Made by a program: the position numbers and the translations under genes. Below the pieces are notes generated by a model. It searched no databases, had not been told where the DNA came from, and was given only the letters and a program-made list of their open reading frames with translations. DNA of 64,000 bases from Frankiaceae bacterium (GTDB lineage Bacteria > Actinomycetota > Actinomycetes > BP-191): contig DATMES010000046.1 in assembly GCA_035556555.1 (NCBI GenBank), forward strand, positions 1-64,000. The letters are read 5' to 3'. Positions 50,331-58,042 of the stretch are shown in pieces. Positions within the stretch are counted from its first letter, which is position 1; every line of letters starts with the position of its first letter.

Positions 50331-51062
50331 TCACAGGACCAGCTCCGCGGGCAGCAGCTTCTTGAGGGACTGCACGGCGCGGTACTGCAGCGCCTTGATC
50401 GCGCCGTCGGTCTTGCCCATCGCCAGCGCCGTCTCGGTGACCGAGAAGCCCTGCAGGAACCGCAGGACGATGCACTCCTGCTGCTCGGCGCCGAGCATCT
50501 TCACGGCCTCGAGCAGGGTCATGTTCGTCATGCTGTCGAGGACCTCGTTCTCCGGCCCGTCGGTCGCCCGGTCCGCGTCGAGGATCTCGCCAGTGGTCAG
50601 CTCCAGCTTGTAGCGGCTGGACTTGAAGTGGTCGGCGATGAGGTTGCGCGCGATCGTCACCAGCCAGGCGCCGAAGTCGCGGCCCTGCCAGGTGAACGAC
50701 GTGATGCGCCGCAGCGCCCGCAGGAACGTCTCGCTCACCATGTCCTCGGTCAGCGACTGGTTGCTGACGCGGTAGTACACGTAGCGGTAGACGACGTCGA
50801 AGTACCTGTCGTACAGCGCCCCGAACGCCTCCGGGTCGCCCTGCTGGGCGCGCGCGACGAGCGAGAGCAGGTCCTCGTCGGCGACATACCCCGGCGGCTC
50901 CTCGGCCGTCTCGGTGAGCGTCTCGCCGGCGAGACGTGGCTCCGGGACGGAGGCGGCCCCTACAACCGCCCCCGTCGCCGGTGCCACACGGAACGCGACC
51001 AGGGCTCGCAGTTCCCGGAGACCCTCAGGGTCCGGTGCCGGGAAGCGGCGGTACGCGCTCAT
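50331..51062 (-). CDS. ECF RNA polymerase sigma factor, BldN-like
   Basis: 243 residues. Sigma region 2 (ARAQQGDPEAFGALYDRYFD, VYRYVYYRVSNQSLTEDMV, SETFLRALRRITSFTWQGRD) and region 4 (ECIVLRFLQGFSVTETALAM, GKTDGAIKALQYRAVQSLKK) are close to Streptomyces BldN as I remember it, including the FTWQGRDFGAWLVTIARNL stretch. Like BldN it has an N-terminal extension of about 70 residues before region 2, which in Streptomyces is removed as a pro-sequence. The DUF5667 gene downstream is its likely regulator. It probably controls developmental or surface genes. Confidence 0.9.
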   Translation of the reverse strand: MSAYRRFPAPDPEGLRELRALVAFRVAPATGAVVGAASVPEPRLAGETLTETAEEPPGYVADEDLLSLVARAQQGDPEAFGALYDRYFDVVYRYVYYRVSNQSLTEDMVSETFLRALRRITSFTWQGRDFGAWLVTIARNLIADHFKSSRYKLELTTGEILDADRATDGPENEVLDSMTNMTLLEAVKMLGAEQQECIVLRFLQGFSVTETALAMGKTDGAIKALQYRAVQSLKKLLPAELVL

Positions 51063-51164
51063 GGGAGGTGATGCTCCGGTACGTCCCCTTCCGGGACCAT
51101 GGCCCGTTGGGATGGTTTGTCGGGGTAGTCACCCGTTGCGTCCGGTCGCGCGGCCCTGCCCGCG

Positions 51165-51229
51165 GTCCGCAACTTCCCGTGCCGCCGAGCACGCGAAGGG
51201 CGGTGGGGCACTGGAAGCTGCCGGCGGAC
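51165..51229. repeat. Palindromic repeat family 4, copy 1
   Basis: GTCCGCAACTTCCCGTGCCG at the left pairs with the right end GGCACTGGAAGCTGCCGGCG plus GAC, imperfectly. The middle GCCGAGCACGCGAAGGGCGG is shared with copy 2, 103 bases on. It lies upstream of the sigma factor gene, at the 3' side of DUF4193. Confidence 0.7.
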
Positions 51230-51239
51230 GGTGACCGTG

Positions 51240-51261
51240 CCCTCCCGCGCGCGCGGGAGGG
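51240..51261. repeat. Perfect 22-base palindrome between the family 4 copies
   Basis: CCCTCCCGCGC (51240-51250) is followed directly by its inverse GCGCGGGAGGG (51251-51261). It forms a loop-less palindrome, so it is more likely a cruciform or binding site than a simple hairpin. It sits midway between the two family-4 repeats, which gives the region a symmetric layout. Confidence 0.65.
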
Positions 51262-51267
51262 CTCACG

Positions 51268-51328
51268 GTCGGCAACTTCCAGCGCCGCCGAGCACGCGGA
51301 GGGTGGCGGAGCACCGGAAGTTGCGGAC
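51268..51328. repeat. Palindromic repeat family 4, copy 2
   Basis: GTCGGCAACTTCCAGCGCCG at the left and CACCGGAAGTTGCGGAC at the right are inverted; the middle GCCGAGCACGCGGAGGGTGG matches copy 1. Same orientation as copy 1, so the two are tandem direct copies. Confidence 0.7.
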
Positions 51329-51365
51329 AGGGCCGGCCGCGGCTCAGAGGGCCGGAAGACGCCGA

Positions 51366-51408
51366 CGAGCGCCCACGCCGTCCCCGAGGGGGGAGGCGTG
51401 GGCGCTCG
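51366..51408 (-). terminator. Terminator hairpin after DUF4193
   Basis: CGAGCGCCCACGCC (51366-51379) pairs perfectly with GGCGTGGGCGCTCG (51395-51408), 15-base loop. It begins 24 bases past the DUF4193 stop on the minus strand. Strong 14-bp GC stem without a T tract. Confidence 0.7.
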
Positions 51409-51432
51409 GAGTAGGTGGCGCTGCGCGGAGGG

Positions 51433-51723
51433 CTAGGCGCAGTCGCGGCAGAGGTTCTTCTTGGGGTCCACGAGCTGGCTCTGGTGCTTCACGAGGAAGC
51501 ACGACGAGCAGGTGAACTCGTTCGCCTGCTTGGGGACGGGGCGGATGGCGAGCTCGTCGTTGATCTCCTCCGCACCCGCGAGCTCCATCTCGAACGCGAG
51601 CTCGTTCTCGTCCTCTGCGACGCCGACCGGCTGCTCCGGCTTGCGCGTGATGATCTCCTCGAGGCTGTCCTCGGCCTCGAGCGAGCTCGACTTGCGGGTG
51701 TCGTAGTCCTGCGACTGGGTCAT
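51433..51723 (-). CDS. DUF4193 family zinc-ribbon-like protein
   Basis: 96 residues from the ATG at 51723 (MTQSQDYDTRKSSSLEAEDS). An acidic middle (GVAEDENELAFEMELAGAEE) leads to a C-terminal CSSCFLVKHQSQLV and CRDC with two CxxC pairs, a probable zinc ribbon. DUF4193 proteins are strongly conserved in actinobacteria (mycobacterial Rv2699c type) and usually lie near dut; here the gene is 25 kb away from dut. Role unknown, possibly nucleic-acid related. Confidence 0.9.
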   Translation of the reverse strand: MTQSQDYDTRKSSSLEAEDSLEEIITRKPEQPVGVAEDENELAFEMELAGAEEINDELAIRPVPKQANEFTCSSCFLVKHQSQLVDPKKNLCRDCA

Positions 51724-51858
51724 GGCTTCCTTATCGGCTTCGCTTCTGCGGATCTGCAAGCGCCGGGGTAACGCCCGGAGCGGCCAGAGTGTTCCCTATT
51801 CCGCGCTCGGGTGCCTCTTGAAACCTCCCGCGCGGCGTGTCGGCGGCAGAATGCCCCC

Positions 51859-53277
51859 ATGTACACCGATTCCGCAAGCGAGCTGGCGCGGCGCGTACGC
51901 GCCGGTGAGGTCACCTCGCGGGCGCTCGTCGAGGGCTCGATCGACCAGGTGAGGCGGGTCAACCCCCGGGTGAACGCCCTCGTGGCCGACCGGTTCGACG
52001 CCGCCCTCGCCGAGGCGGACGCCGCGGACGCGGCCGTGGCGCGGGGCGGTGACCTGCCGCCGTTCCACGGGGTGCCGTGCACGGTGAAGGAGACGTTCGC
52101 GGTCGCGGGGATGCCCAACACGGCCGGTCTGGTGTCCCGCGTGGGGCGGCCGGCGACGGAGGACGCGATCACCGTACGGCGCCTCCGTGCGGCCGGTGCC
52201 ATCCCCATCGGTGTGACGAACGTCTCCGAGCTGGCGATGTGGTTCGAGTCCGACAACAAGGTGTACGGCCGCACGAACAACCCCTACGACACGTCCCGCA
52301 TCGTCGGCGGCTCCAGCGGCGGCGAGGGGGCGGCGGTGGCGGCGGCGTACGCGCCGTTCGGGCTCGGCAGTGACATCGGCGGATCGATCAGGATGCCGGC
52401 GTTCTTCAACGGGGTCTTCGGCCACAAGGCGTCGGCGGGGCTGGTGCCGAACGACGGCCAGTTCCCCGTCGACACCGCCGAGGCGATGCTCCGCTACCAG
52501 TGCACCGGGCCGCTCGCCCGCCGCGCGGAGGACCTGCTGCCGCTGCTGCGCATCCTCGCCGACTCCCCGGTCGGCCCCGACGAGGTCGACCTCGCGGGGC
52601 TCGACGTCGTCACCGTGGAGTCCAACGGCCGCCACACCGTCCAGCCCGAGCTGATCGCGGCCCAGCGCCGCGCGGTCGCCACGCTGCGTACGCTCGGCGC
52701 GCGGGTCCGGACCGCCGAGGTCACGGCGCTGCGGAAGTCGTTCGACATCTGGGGGTCGATGCTCTCGGAGGCGCGGTCGGTCCCCTTCAGGACGCTGATG
52801 GCGGGCGGCGGGCGATTCTCGACGCCGCGCGAGGTCGCGCTGCTGCTGCGCGGCCGCTCCCCCCACACGCTGCCCGCGCTGGGCCTCGCGATGGTCGAAC
52901 GCTGGCCCGACCTCCTCCCCTCCCGCCGTCGCCGCTACGCCGCCATGGGCCGCGCGCTGCGCGACGAGCTGACGCACCTGGTCGGGGAGAACGGCGTGCT
53001 GTTCTACCCGTCGTTCCCGACGCTGGCGCCGCGGCACAACGTGCCGATCCGGCGGCCGTTCTCGTTCGCGTACACCGCGATCCTCAACGTCGCCGAGCTG
53101 CCCGCCACGCAGGTCCCGCTGGGGCTCGACGCGGCGACCGGGCTGCCGCTGGGGGTTCAGGTGGCGGCCGCACCGGGCAACGACGCGTTGACGATCGCGG
53201 TGGCCCGCCACCTCGAACGCGAGCTCGGCGGCTGGGTGCCGCCGCGCGGCGTCGTCCCGACGGAGGTGAAGGTGTGA
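51859..53277 (+). CDS. Amidase (amidase signature family)
   Basis: 472 residues. The Ser-cisSer-Lys triad is complete: Lys in PCTVKETFAVAGMPNTAG, cis-Ser in RIVGGSSGGEGAAVAAA and the nucleophile Ser in GLGSDIGGSIRMPAFFNG. The C-terminal part (FPTLAPRHNVPIRRPFSFAY) contains TAILNVAELPATQVPLGL, typical of fatty-acid-amide/indoleacetamide-type members over GatA. It hydrolyses an unidentified amide. ATG 51859 is preferred over an in-frame upstream start because its N-terminus matches family proteins. It overlaps the next gene by four bases. Confidence 0.9.
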   Translation: MYTDSASELARRVRAGEVTSRALVEGSIDQVRRVNPRVNALVADRFDAALAEADAADAAVARGGDLPPFHGVPCTVKETFAVAGMPNTAGLVSRVGRPATEDAITVRRLRAAGAIPIGVTNVSELAMWFESDNKVYGRTNNPYDTSRIVGGSSGGEGAAVAAAYAPFGLGSDIGGSIRMPAFFNGVFGHKASAGLVPNDGQFPVDTAEAMLRYQCTGPLARRAEDLLPLLRILADSPVGPDEVDLAGLDVVTVESNGRHTVQPELIAAQRRAVATLRTLGARVRTAEVTALRKSFDIWGSMLSEARSVPFRTLMAGGGRFSTPREVALLLRGRSPHTLPALGLAMVERWPDLLPSRRRRYAAMGRALRDELTHLVGENGVLFYPSFPTLAPRHNVPIRRPFSFAYTAILNVAELPATQVPLGLDAATGLPLGVQVAAAPGNDALTIAVARHLERELGGWVPPRGVVPTEVKV

Positions 53278-53486
53278 TCTGCGGCCAGCCGGTGAGCGTT
53301 CCCGGAGTGTTCTCGTCGACGTCCACGGACATCGGGCGGACCTGCCAGCGCGAGTCGGGGCACAGCGGCCCGCACCGCTGGCAGGCGAAGTGGGAGGGCG
53401 TGCCCGAGTCGCAGGTCGAGGCGGACATCGCCCGCGACCTCGCGGCCTGGGAGCCCTCGGACGACGACGAGGCGTCCGAGGACTAG
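53274..53486 (+). CDS. Small hypothetical protein coupled to amidase
   Basis: 70 residues. The GTG overlaps the amidase TGA (GTGA). VICGQPVSVPGVFSSTSTDI continues to RTCQRESGHSGPHRWQAKWE, a Cys/His pattern (C...C...H...H) that could hold a metal, and ends in an acidic tail (WEPSDDDEASED). No family recognised. The same C-x-H-x-G-x-H run appears in small actinobacterial proteins of unknown role. Confidence 0.6.
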   Translation: MICGQPVSVPGVFSSTSTDIGRTCQRESGHSGPHRWQAKWEGVPESQVEADIARDLAAWEPSDDDEASED

Positions 53487-53493
53487 CGCGGTC

Positions 53494-53570
53494 CGCGGTT
53501 ACTGGTGAGTAGCGGCGGGCGCCGAGCGGGAACTGGTGAACCGCGACGTCGCTACTCACCAGTAACCGCG
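53494..53570. repeat. Palindromic repeat family 1, copy 4
   Basis: Begins CGCGGTTACTGGTGAGTAGC and ends with its inverse at 53570. The middle (GCCGAGCGGGAACTGGTGAA) is in the same orientation as copy 1. Placed seven bases after the stop at 53486 and before the rsgA leader. Confidence 0.85.
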
Positions 53571-53664
53571 AGGGGGCCGGCAGTGCGCGGTAAATCCCGT
53601 GACGCCCGCGGGGACGCGGCGGTACGGTGCCGCGCAACGCCGGAGGAGAGGAGGTGGGGTCGTC

Positions 53665-53727
53665 ATGGTGCTCGCCTGGGTCGCTGCTGCCCACCCCCAT
53701 CTCCTGGCGCCCGTACCGGCCCTCTGA
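53665..53727 (+). CDS. Possible 20-residue upstream ORF before rsgA
   Basis: MVLAWVAAAHPHLLAPVPAL, ATG at 53665, TGA at 53725. A purine-rich ribosome binding region (GGAGGAGAGGAGGTGGGG) precedes it. It ends 38 bases before the rsgA TTG start, which itself has a weaker site (AAAGAGG). It could be a leader peptide affecting rsgA expression, or chance. No conservation evidence is available. Confidence 0.35.
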   Translation: MVLAWVAAAHPHLLAPVPAL

Positions 53728-53765
53728 CCGGCCCGCGGGCGCACTCCCCGAAAGAGGCACCCGCG

Positions 53766-54821
53766 TTGACCGCTCTGCCCGACCTCGGCTGGGACTCCGG
53801 CCGGGACACCGAGTTCGCTCCGTACGCCGCCTCCTGCGTCCCCGCGCGCGTCGCGCGGCCCGACAAGGGGTCGTACGCCCTCCTCACGGCCACCGGCCCG
53901 CTGCGGGCCGAGGTCTCCGGCGCCCTGCGCCATGCCGCGCTCGACAGCACCGCCCTGCCCACCGTCGGCGACTGGGTCGCCGTACGCGAGCCGGGGGTCA
54001 TCGAGGCGGTGCTGCCGCGCCGGTCGGCGTTCGTCCGCCACGGCGCCACGAACGCCACCGTCGGCCAGGTCCTCGCGGCCAACGTCGACCTCGTGTTCGT
54101 CGTCGTCGCGCTCTCCGCACCACCCAACCTGCGCCGCCTCGAACGCTTCCTCGCCCTCGCCTGGGAGAGCGGCGCGCAGCCCGCCGTCCTGCTCACCAAG
54201 GCCGACCTGTGGCCCGACCTGCCCGAGGTGGTCGCGTCGGTCACGGCGGCGGCGCCCGGCTGCCCCGTGCACGCCGTCAGCGTCGTCGAGGGCGTGGGCG
54301 TGGAGGACGTCCGCGCGCACCTGACGCCGGGACGTACCGTCGTCCTCCTCGGCGCCTCCGGCGTCGGCAAGTCCACCCTCGCCAACGCGCTCCTCGGCGC
54401 CGACCACCTCGCCACGAAGGAGATCCGGGAGGTGGACGGCAAGGGCAGGCACACGACGACCCACCGCGAGCTGATCCCGCTGCCCGGAGGCGCCGTCCTC
54501 ATCGACACGCCTGGGCTGCGCGGGCTGATGCTGTGGGACGCGGAGGAGGGGCTGGAGAAGGCGTTCGCGGACGTGGAGACGCTGATCCCGTACTGCCGCT
54601 TCAACGACTGCGCGCACCGTACGGAGCCCGGCTGCGCGGTCCTCGCGGCGCTCGACGCGGGGACGCTGGAGCCCCGGCGGTGGGAGTCATACCAGAAGCT
54701 CCAGCGCGAGCTGCACCACGTCGCCGCCAAGCAGGACGTCCTCCTGCGCATCGCGGACCGCGACAAGTGGAAGCAGATCCACAAGGAGGCGCGGGCGCGC
54801 AACCGCCCCCAGACCCGCTGA
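53766..54821 (+). CDS. rsgA: Ribosome small subunit-dependent GTPase A
   Basis: 351 residues from a TTG start with AAAGAGG upstream. A circularly permuted GTPase that assists late 30S maturation. Order: OB domain (ALLTATGPLRAEVSGALRHA), G4 (LTKADLW), G1 (LLGASGVGKSTLANAL), G2 region (HTTTHRELIPL), G3 (IDTPGLRGLML), then a zinc finger of the C-x-H-x-C type (PYCRFNDCAHRTEPGC). All expected motifs are intact. Flanked on both sides by family-1 palindromic repeats (copies 4 and 5). Confidence 0.95.
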   Translation: MTALPDLGWDSGRDTEFAPYAASCVPARVARPDKGSYALLTATGPLRAEVSGALRHAALDSTALPTVGDWVAVREPGVIEAVLPRRSAFVRHGATNATVGQVLAANVDLVFVVVALSAPPNLRRLERFLALAWESGAQPAVLLTKADLWPDLPEVVASVTAAAPGCPVHAVSVVEGVGVEDVRAHLTPGRTVVLLGASGVGKSTLANALLGADHLATKEIREVDGKGRHTTTHRELIPLPGGAVLIDTPGLRGLMLWDAEEGLEKAFADVETLIPYCRFNDCAHRTEPGCAVLAALDAGTLEPRRWESYQKLQRELHHVAAKQDVLLRIADRDKWKQIHKEARARNRPQTR

Positions 54822-54851
54822 GCCCCGGCGCGCCCCACCGCCGCCCGCGGA

Positions 54852-54922
54852 GGTTACTGGTGAGTAGCGACGTCGCCGTTCACCAGTTCGTGCTCGGCCG
54901 TGGTCGCTACTCACCAGTAACC
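54852..54922. repeat. Palindromic repeat family 1, copy 5
   Basis: GGTTACTGGTGAGTAGCGAC at 54852 and the exact inverse ending at 54922. The middle TTCACCAGTTCGTGCTCGGC is nearly identical to copy 2. It separates converging rsgA and degV genes, so a bidirectional terminator role fits. Confidence 0.88.
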
Positions 54923-54941
54923 GGGGCGTGTGCCCGCGCGG

Positions 54942-55796
54942 TCAGCGACGGTGGACGACGGCGCCGAGCAGGCCGGGGCCGACGTGCGCGCCGACGACGG
55001 CGCCGACCTCGCTCTCGTGCAGCGTCTCGATGCGAGGGATGCGGGCGCGGAGGCGTTCGGTGAGGGCGCGGGCGGCCTCGGCGGCGGCGAGGTGGTGCAC
55101 GGCGACGTCCACCGGCCCCTCCCCCGCCGCGGCGACGACACGGTCCTCGAGCTTCGCGATCGCGCGGTCGGCCTTGCGCACCTTGTCCAGCGGCTCGATG
55201 GCGCCGTCCACGAGGTGCAGCAACGGCTTCATCTCGAGGACCGTCCCGAACAGCGCGGCGGCCCGGCCGATGCGGCCGCCGCGGCGCAGGTGCTCCAGCG
55301 TGTCGACGTAGAACACCGTCTCCGTACGCTGCGCGCTCGCCTCCGCGGCCGCCACCACCTCGAACGCGTCCCCGCCCGCCAGCGCGCACTCGGCGGCGGC
55401 GATGACCGCGAAGCCGAGGCCCATCGCGGTGGTCCGCGAGTCCACCACCTTCACCCGCGCACCGCCGGCGTCGCAGAGGTCGTACGCCGCCGTCACCGCC
55501 GACTCCCGCGTGCCGGAGAGCTTGGCGGACAGGTGGATGGAGACGACGTCGGCGGCGTGCGTGGCCTCGTACGCCGCCCTGAACGCCGCGGGCGACGGCG
55601 GCCGCGTGGACGCCGTACGGCCAGGCGCGGTGATCCACGCCGCGAACTCCGCCGGCGTCAGCTCCACGCCCTCCAGCGACTCGCCGTCGGGGCGGACGAC
55701 GTGCAGGGGCACGACGGTGACGCCGTAGCGCTCGGCGACCCCGGCTGGGAGGTACGCGGTGGAGTCCGTCACCACCGCGACGCGGGCGGATGTCAT
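54942..55796 (-). CDS. DegV family fatty-acid-binding protein
   Basis: 284 residues. VAVVTDSTAYLPAGVAERYG is the DegV start, with TRPPSPAAFRAAYE and VSIHLSAKLSGTRESAV (fatty-acid carboxylate binding Ser/Thr) following. VVDSRTTAMGLGFAVI and LRRGGRIGRAAALFGT are the remaining hallmarks. DegV/FakB proteins present fatty acids to a FakA-type kinase, which is not seen in this window. ATG 55796 chosen because the family N-terminus begins there. Confidence 0.92.
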   Translation of the reverse strand: MTSARVAVVTDSTAYLPAGVAERYGVTVVPLHVVRPDGESLEGVELTPAEFAAWITAPGRTASTRPPSPAAFRAAYEATHAADVVSIHLSAKLSGTRESAVTAAYDLCDAGGARVKVVDSRTTAMGLGFAVIAAAECALAGGDAFEVVAAAEASAQRTETVFYVDTLEHLRRGGRIGRAAALFGTVLEMKPLLHLVDGAIEPLDKVRKADRAIAKLEDRVVAAAGEGPVDVAVHHLAAAEAARALTERLRARIPRIETLHESEVGAVVGAHVGPGLLGAVVHRR

Positions 55797-55839
55797 GGCG
55801 ACGGGTGTATCGGCGCGAACGCTCGGAAGGATGAGGGGC

Positions 55840-56490
55840 ATGGACATCACGATCTGGTCGGACGTCGGCTGCCCCTGGGCCTCACTTCTCGTCTGGCGGC
55901 TGCACGCCCGCCGCGCCGCGCTGGGGATCGAGGACGTACGCCTCGACCACCGCTGCTTCCCGCTGGAGCTCTTCAACGACCGCCCGACCCCGCGCGCCAT
56001 CGTCGACGCCGAGGTCGAGGCCCTGGCGCCGCTCATCGAGGCCGCGGGCTGGCGGCCGTGGTGGCGCGACGCCTCGGAGTACCCCGTGACGACGCTCCCC
56101 GCCCTGGAGGCGGTCCAGGCCGCGAAGGAACAGGGCCTCGCGGCCAGCGAACGCCTCGACCTCGCCCTCCGCCAGGCCTTCTGGCGCGACGCCCGGTGCA
56201 TCTCCCTGCGTTCGGAGATCCTCGACGCGGCCGAACAGGCAGAAGTCGACACCAAGGCCCTCGCCGACGCCCTCGACCACGGAAGGGCCAGAGCAACGGT
56301 GATCGCCGACTGGCAAGCAGCCAAGGACGGAGCGGCAGAAGGCAGCCCCCACGTCTACGTAGGTGACAAGGGCATGCTGAATCCGGGGGTGGAGTTCCAC
56401 TGGGAGGGCCCCAAGCCCGGAGGCAAGCCCGTGGTGGACTCGGACGACATGGCGGCGATCGACGCCCTGCTGAGGACAGCGGCGGGCTGA
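55840..56490 (+). CDS. DsbA-family (FrnE-like) oxidoreductase
   Basis: 216 residues. MDITIWSDVGCPWASLLVWR is the FrnE/DsbA start, but only one Cys (CPWA) is present at the usual CxxC place, as in many 2-hydroxychromene isomerase/FrnE relatives. SPHVYVGDKGMLNPGVEFHW is the cis-Pro region with Gly-Met-rich changes. Cytosolic. Start ATG 55840 is used in place of 55831, whose Shine-Dalgarno-like GGAAGG would abut the ATG. Substrate unknown. Confidence 0.85.
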   Translation: MDITIWSDVGCPWASLLVWRLHARRAALGIEDVRLDHRCFPLELFNDRPTPRAIVDAEVEALAPLIEAAGWRPWWRDASEYPVTTLPALEAVQAAKEQGLAASERLDLALRQAFWRDARCISLRSEILDAAEQAEVDTKALADALDHGRARATVIADWQAAKDGAAEGSPHVYVGDKGMLNPGVEFHWEGPKPGGKPVVDSDDMAAIDALLRTAAG

Positions 56491-56525
56491 TCAGGGGCCA
56501 GCGCAGCGTCACGGAGAGAGGCCGT

Positions 56526-56584
56526 AGGGCTGCCCCAGCCAGCGACTAAGGGAGCTCGCGGAACTAGCTGGCTGGGGCAGCCCT
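56526..56584. terminator. Large perfect hairpin between converging genes
   Basis: AGGGCTGCCCCAGCCAG (56526-56542) and its exact inverse (56568-56584) with a 25-base middle. The spacer contains CTAAGGGAGCTCGCGGAACTAG, itself partly symmetric. It lies between the FrnE-like gene (ends 56490) and the secreted hydrolase (ends 56614), so it probably terminates both. Confidence 0.7.
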
Positions 56585-56613
56585 GCGGCCGACCCTGGGA
56601 AAAGAACCCCGAA

Positions 56614-57756
56614 CTAGCAGGTCGCCGGCGACGTGAACGGCGTCTTGGCCCCGAAGCCGAGAGTCCCGTCCAGGACGCCGGTCCGGCAAGCGGGCGCCTC
56701 GCCACGGAACAGAGCGGCCAGCCGCTCGAACCCAGCAACCCCGACGATGTGCGTCTCGCTCGCCTCGGAGGCGTGGCCCGCGAACGGCGACGTGTACCCG
56801 GGGATGCTGCCGGTGACGTACCCGTCGAGGGTCGTGCCGGGCTCGGAGTCCTCGCCGCGGGTCACGGCGGTCCAGAAGTCGACGGGGACGCCGGCCTGGC
56901 GCAGCCGGGTGAGGAACTCGGGCGACTGGTTGTAGCCGACGAGGCCGTCGTCGACGCCGTGGACCATGACGACGCCCTTGATGCCGGCGGCGGCGATGTC
57001 GTCGACGCGGTTGACGACGGTACGGTCGAGGTAGACGTCGCGCTTGTCCTCGAACTTCCCGCCCATCTCGCGCTCGATGTCGGCGACGGCGTCCTTGGCG
57101 AACTGGTTGCCGGACTGGGCGAGGCCGCGGGCCTCGAGGTAGGTCTCGGTGACGTTGACGGCGCCTTCGATGTCGAAGAGGTAGTCGAAGAGCGGCTTGC
57201 CGTTGCTGCGCTTGGCGTTGTACGCGACGGCGAGGCCGGCGATGTTGCCGCCCATGCTGACGCCGTACATGACGATGGTGTGGGCGGTCGGGCAGGCGCG
57301 CTGGAAGAGCTGCGCCGCCGCGATGGAGTCCTCGGCGCCTTCGTGCGCCTCCCAGCCGCGGGTGTCGGGCAGGGAGCCGCCCCACGTGTCGCGGTAGTTC
57401 ATGCCGACGGCGACGACGTTGTTGCGGCGGGCGATGGTGGTGAGGTGCTTGCGCCAGGACTCGGGGGTGTGGCCGTAGCCGTGGCCGACGACGACGATGC
57501 CCTTGGCGGGCGTGGGCGGCATGGCGTAGAGGCCCCAGGTGAGGGAGCCGTTGACGTACATGTCGAGGCGGGTGACGTCGTCGGGGTTGCCGGCGCAGCG
57601 CGGGTAGTAGACGTCGACGACCTCGCGGGGCGTCTTCACCTTGTGCTTCGGGCCCTTGCGCTTGCCGGGCTTCGCCATCGAGGGCTCGACCATGCCGGCG
57701 GCGAGGATCACCACGAGTGCGGCGACGGCGGTACGGCGGAACGCGCTGGGACGCAT
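56614..57756 (-). CDS. Secreted alpha/beta hydrolase
   Basis: 380 residues with signal peptide (RRTAVAALVVILAAGMVEPS). GIVVVGHGYGHTPESWRKHL holds the oxyanion region and IVMYGVSMGGNIAGLAVAYN the nucleophile elbow (Ser near residue 165). VMVHGVDDGLVGYN is the acid-containing strand. Two late Cys (ACRTGV, ATC at the C-terminus) may pair outside the cell. Esterase or peptidase activity is plausible; substrate unknown. Transcribed alone; TTTCAT-adjacent AGGAGG precedes the ATG. Confidence 0.82.
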   Translation of the reverse strand: MRPSAFRRTAVAALVVILAAGMVEPSMAKPGKRKGPKHKVKTPREVVDVYYPRCAGNPDDVTRLDMYVNGSLTWGLYAMPPTPAKGIVVVGHGYGHTPESWRKHLTTIARRNNVVAVGMNYRDTWGGSLPDTRGWEAHEGAEDSIAAAQLFQRACPTAHTIVMYGVSMGGNIAGLAVAYNAKRSNGKPLFDYLFDIEGAVNVTETYLEARGLAQSGNQFAKDAVADIEREMGGKFEDKRDVYLDRTVVNRVDDIAAAGIKGVVMVHGVDDGLVGYNQSPEFLTRLRQAGVPVDFWTAVTRGEDSEPGTTLDGYVTGSIPGYTSPFAGHASEASETHIVGVAGFERLAALFRGEAPACRTGVLDGTLGFGAKTPFTSPATC

Positions 57757-57833
57757 GAAACCTCCTGGGGACTCCCCTGTCCCTAACGCCTTCGCCGCCC
57801 GGCGGTGACGTTCCTGCCTGACGCACGCGTCCG

Positions 57834-58016
57834 CTAGGAGCGCTCGCGCAGGCCACGCCGTGGTCGCCGGAGGGTGACGAGGCGCTGTCCGTCGGGGTAC
57901 AGCCGCAGGCGGGCCAGCTCCCACTCGCCGAACTCCGCGTGCAGCTCGAGGATCTCCTGCGCGGCGTTGCGGCTCACCGTCCGCGGCAGGGACACCCGCT
58001 GGTACTCGTAGCGCAC
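57834..58016 (-). CDS. DUF5703 family small protein
   Basis: 60 residues from the GTG at 58016. It reads MRYEYQRVSLPRTVSRNAAQ, then EILELHAEFGEWELARLRLY, PDGQRLVTLRR, which is the actinobacterial DUF5703 pattern (Tyr-rich start, HAExGxWEL, RxxLRR). Function unknown. It lies between the secreted BNR-like protein and the hydrolase, both on the same strand. Confidence 0.75.
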   Translation of the reverse strand: MRYEYQRVSLPRTVSRNAAQEILELHAEFGEWELARLRLYPDGQRLVTLRRPRRGLRERS

Positions 58017-58042
58017 CCTGGATTTGTACCCCGGTCGGGCTC

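Noticed and set aside
54687-54914. Short frames beginning with a shared Met-Ser-Ser-Asp motif around the family-1 repeats
   Set aside because: They arise because the repeat itself is open in one frame; the shared peptide is the translated repeat, not a gene family.
17023-54922. Possibility that the family-1 repeats form a CRISPR array
   Set aside because: Copies are many kilobases apart, palindromic over their whole length and lack regular spacers.
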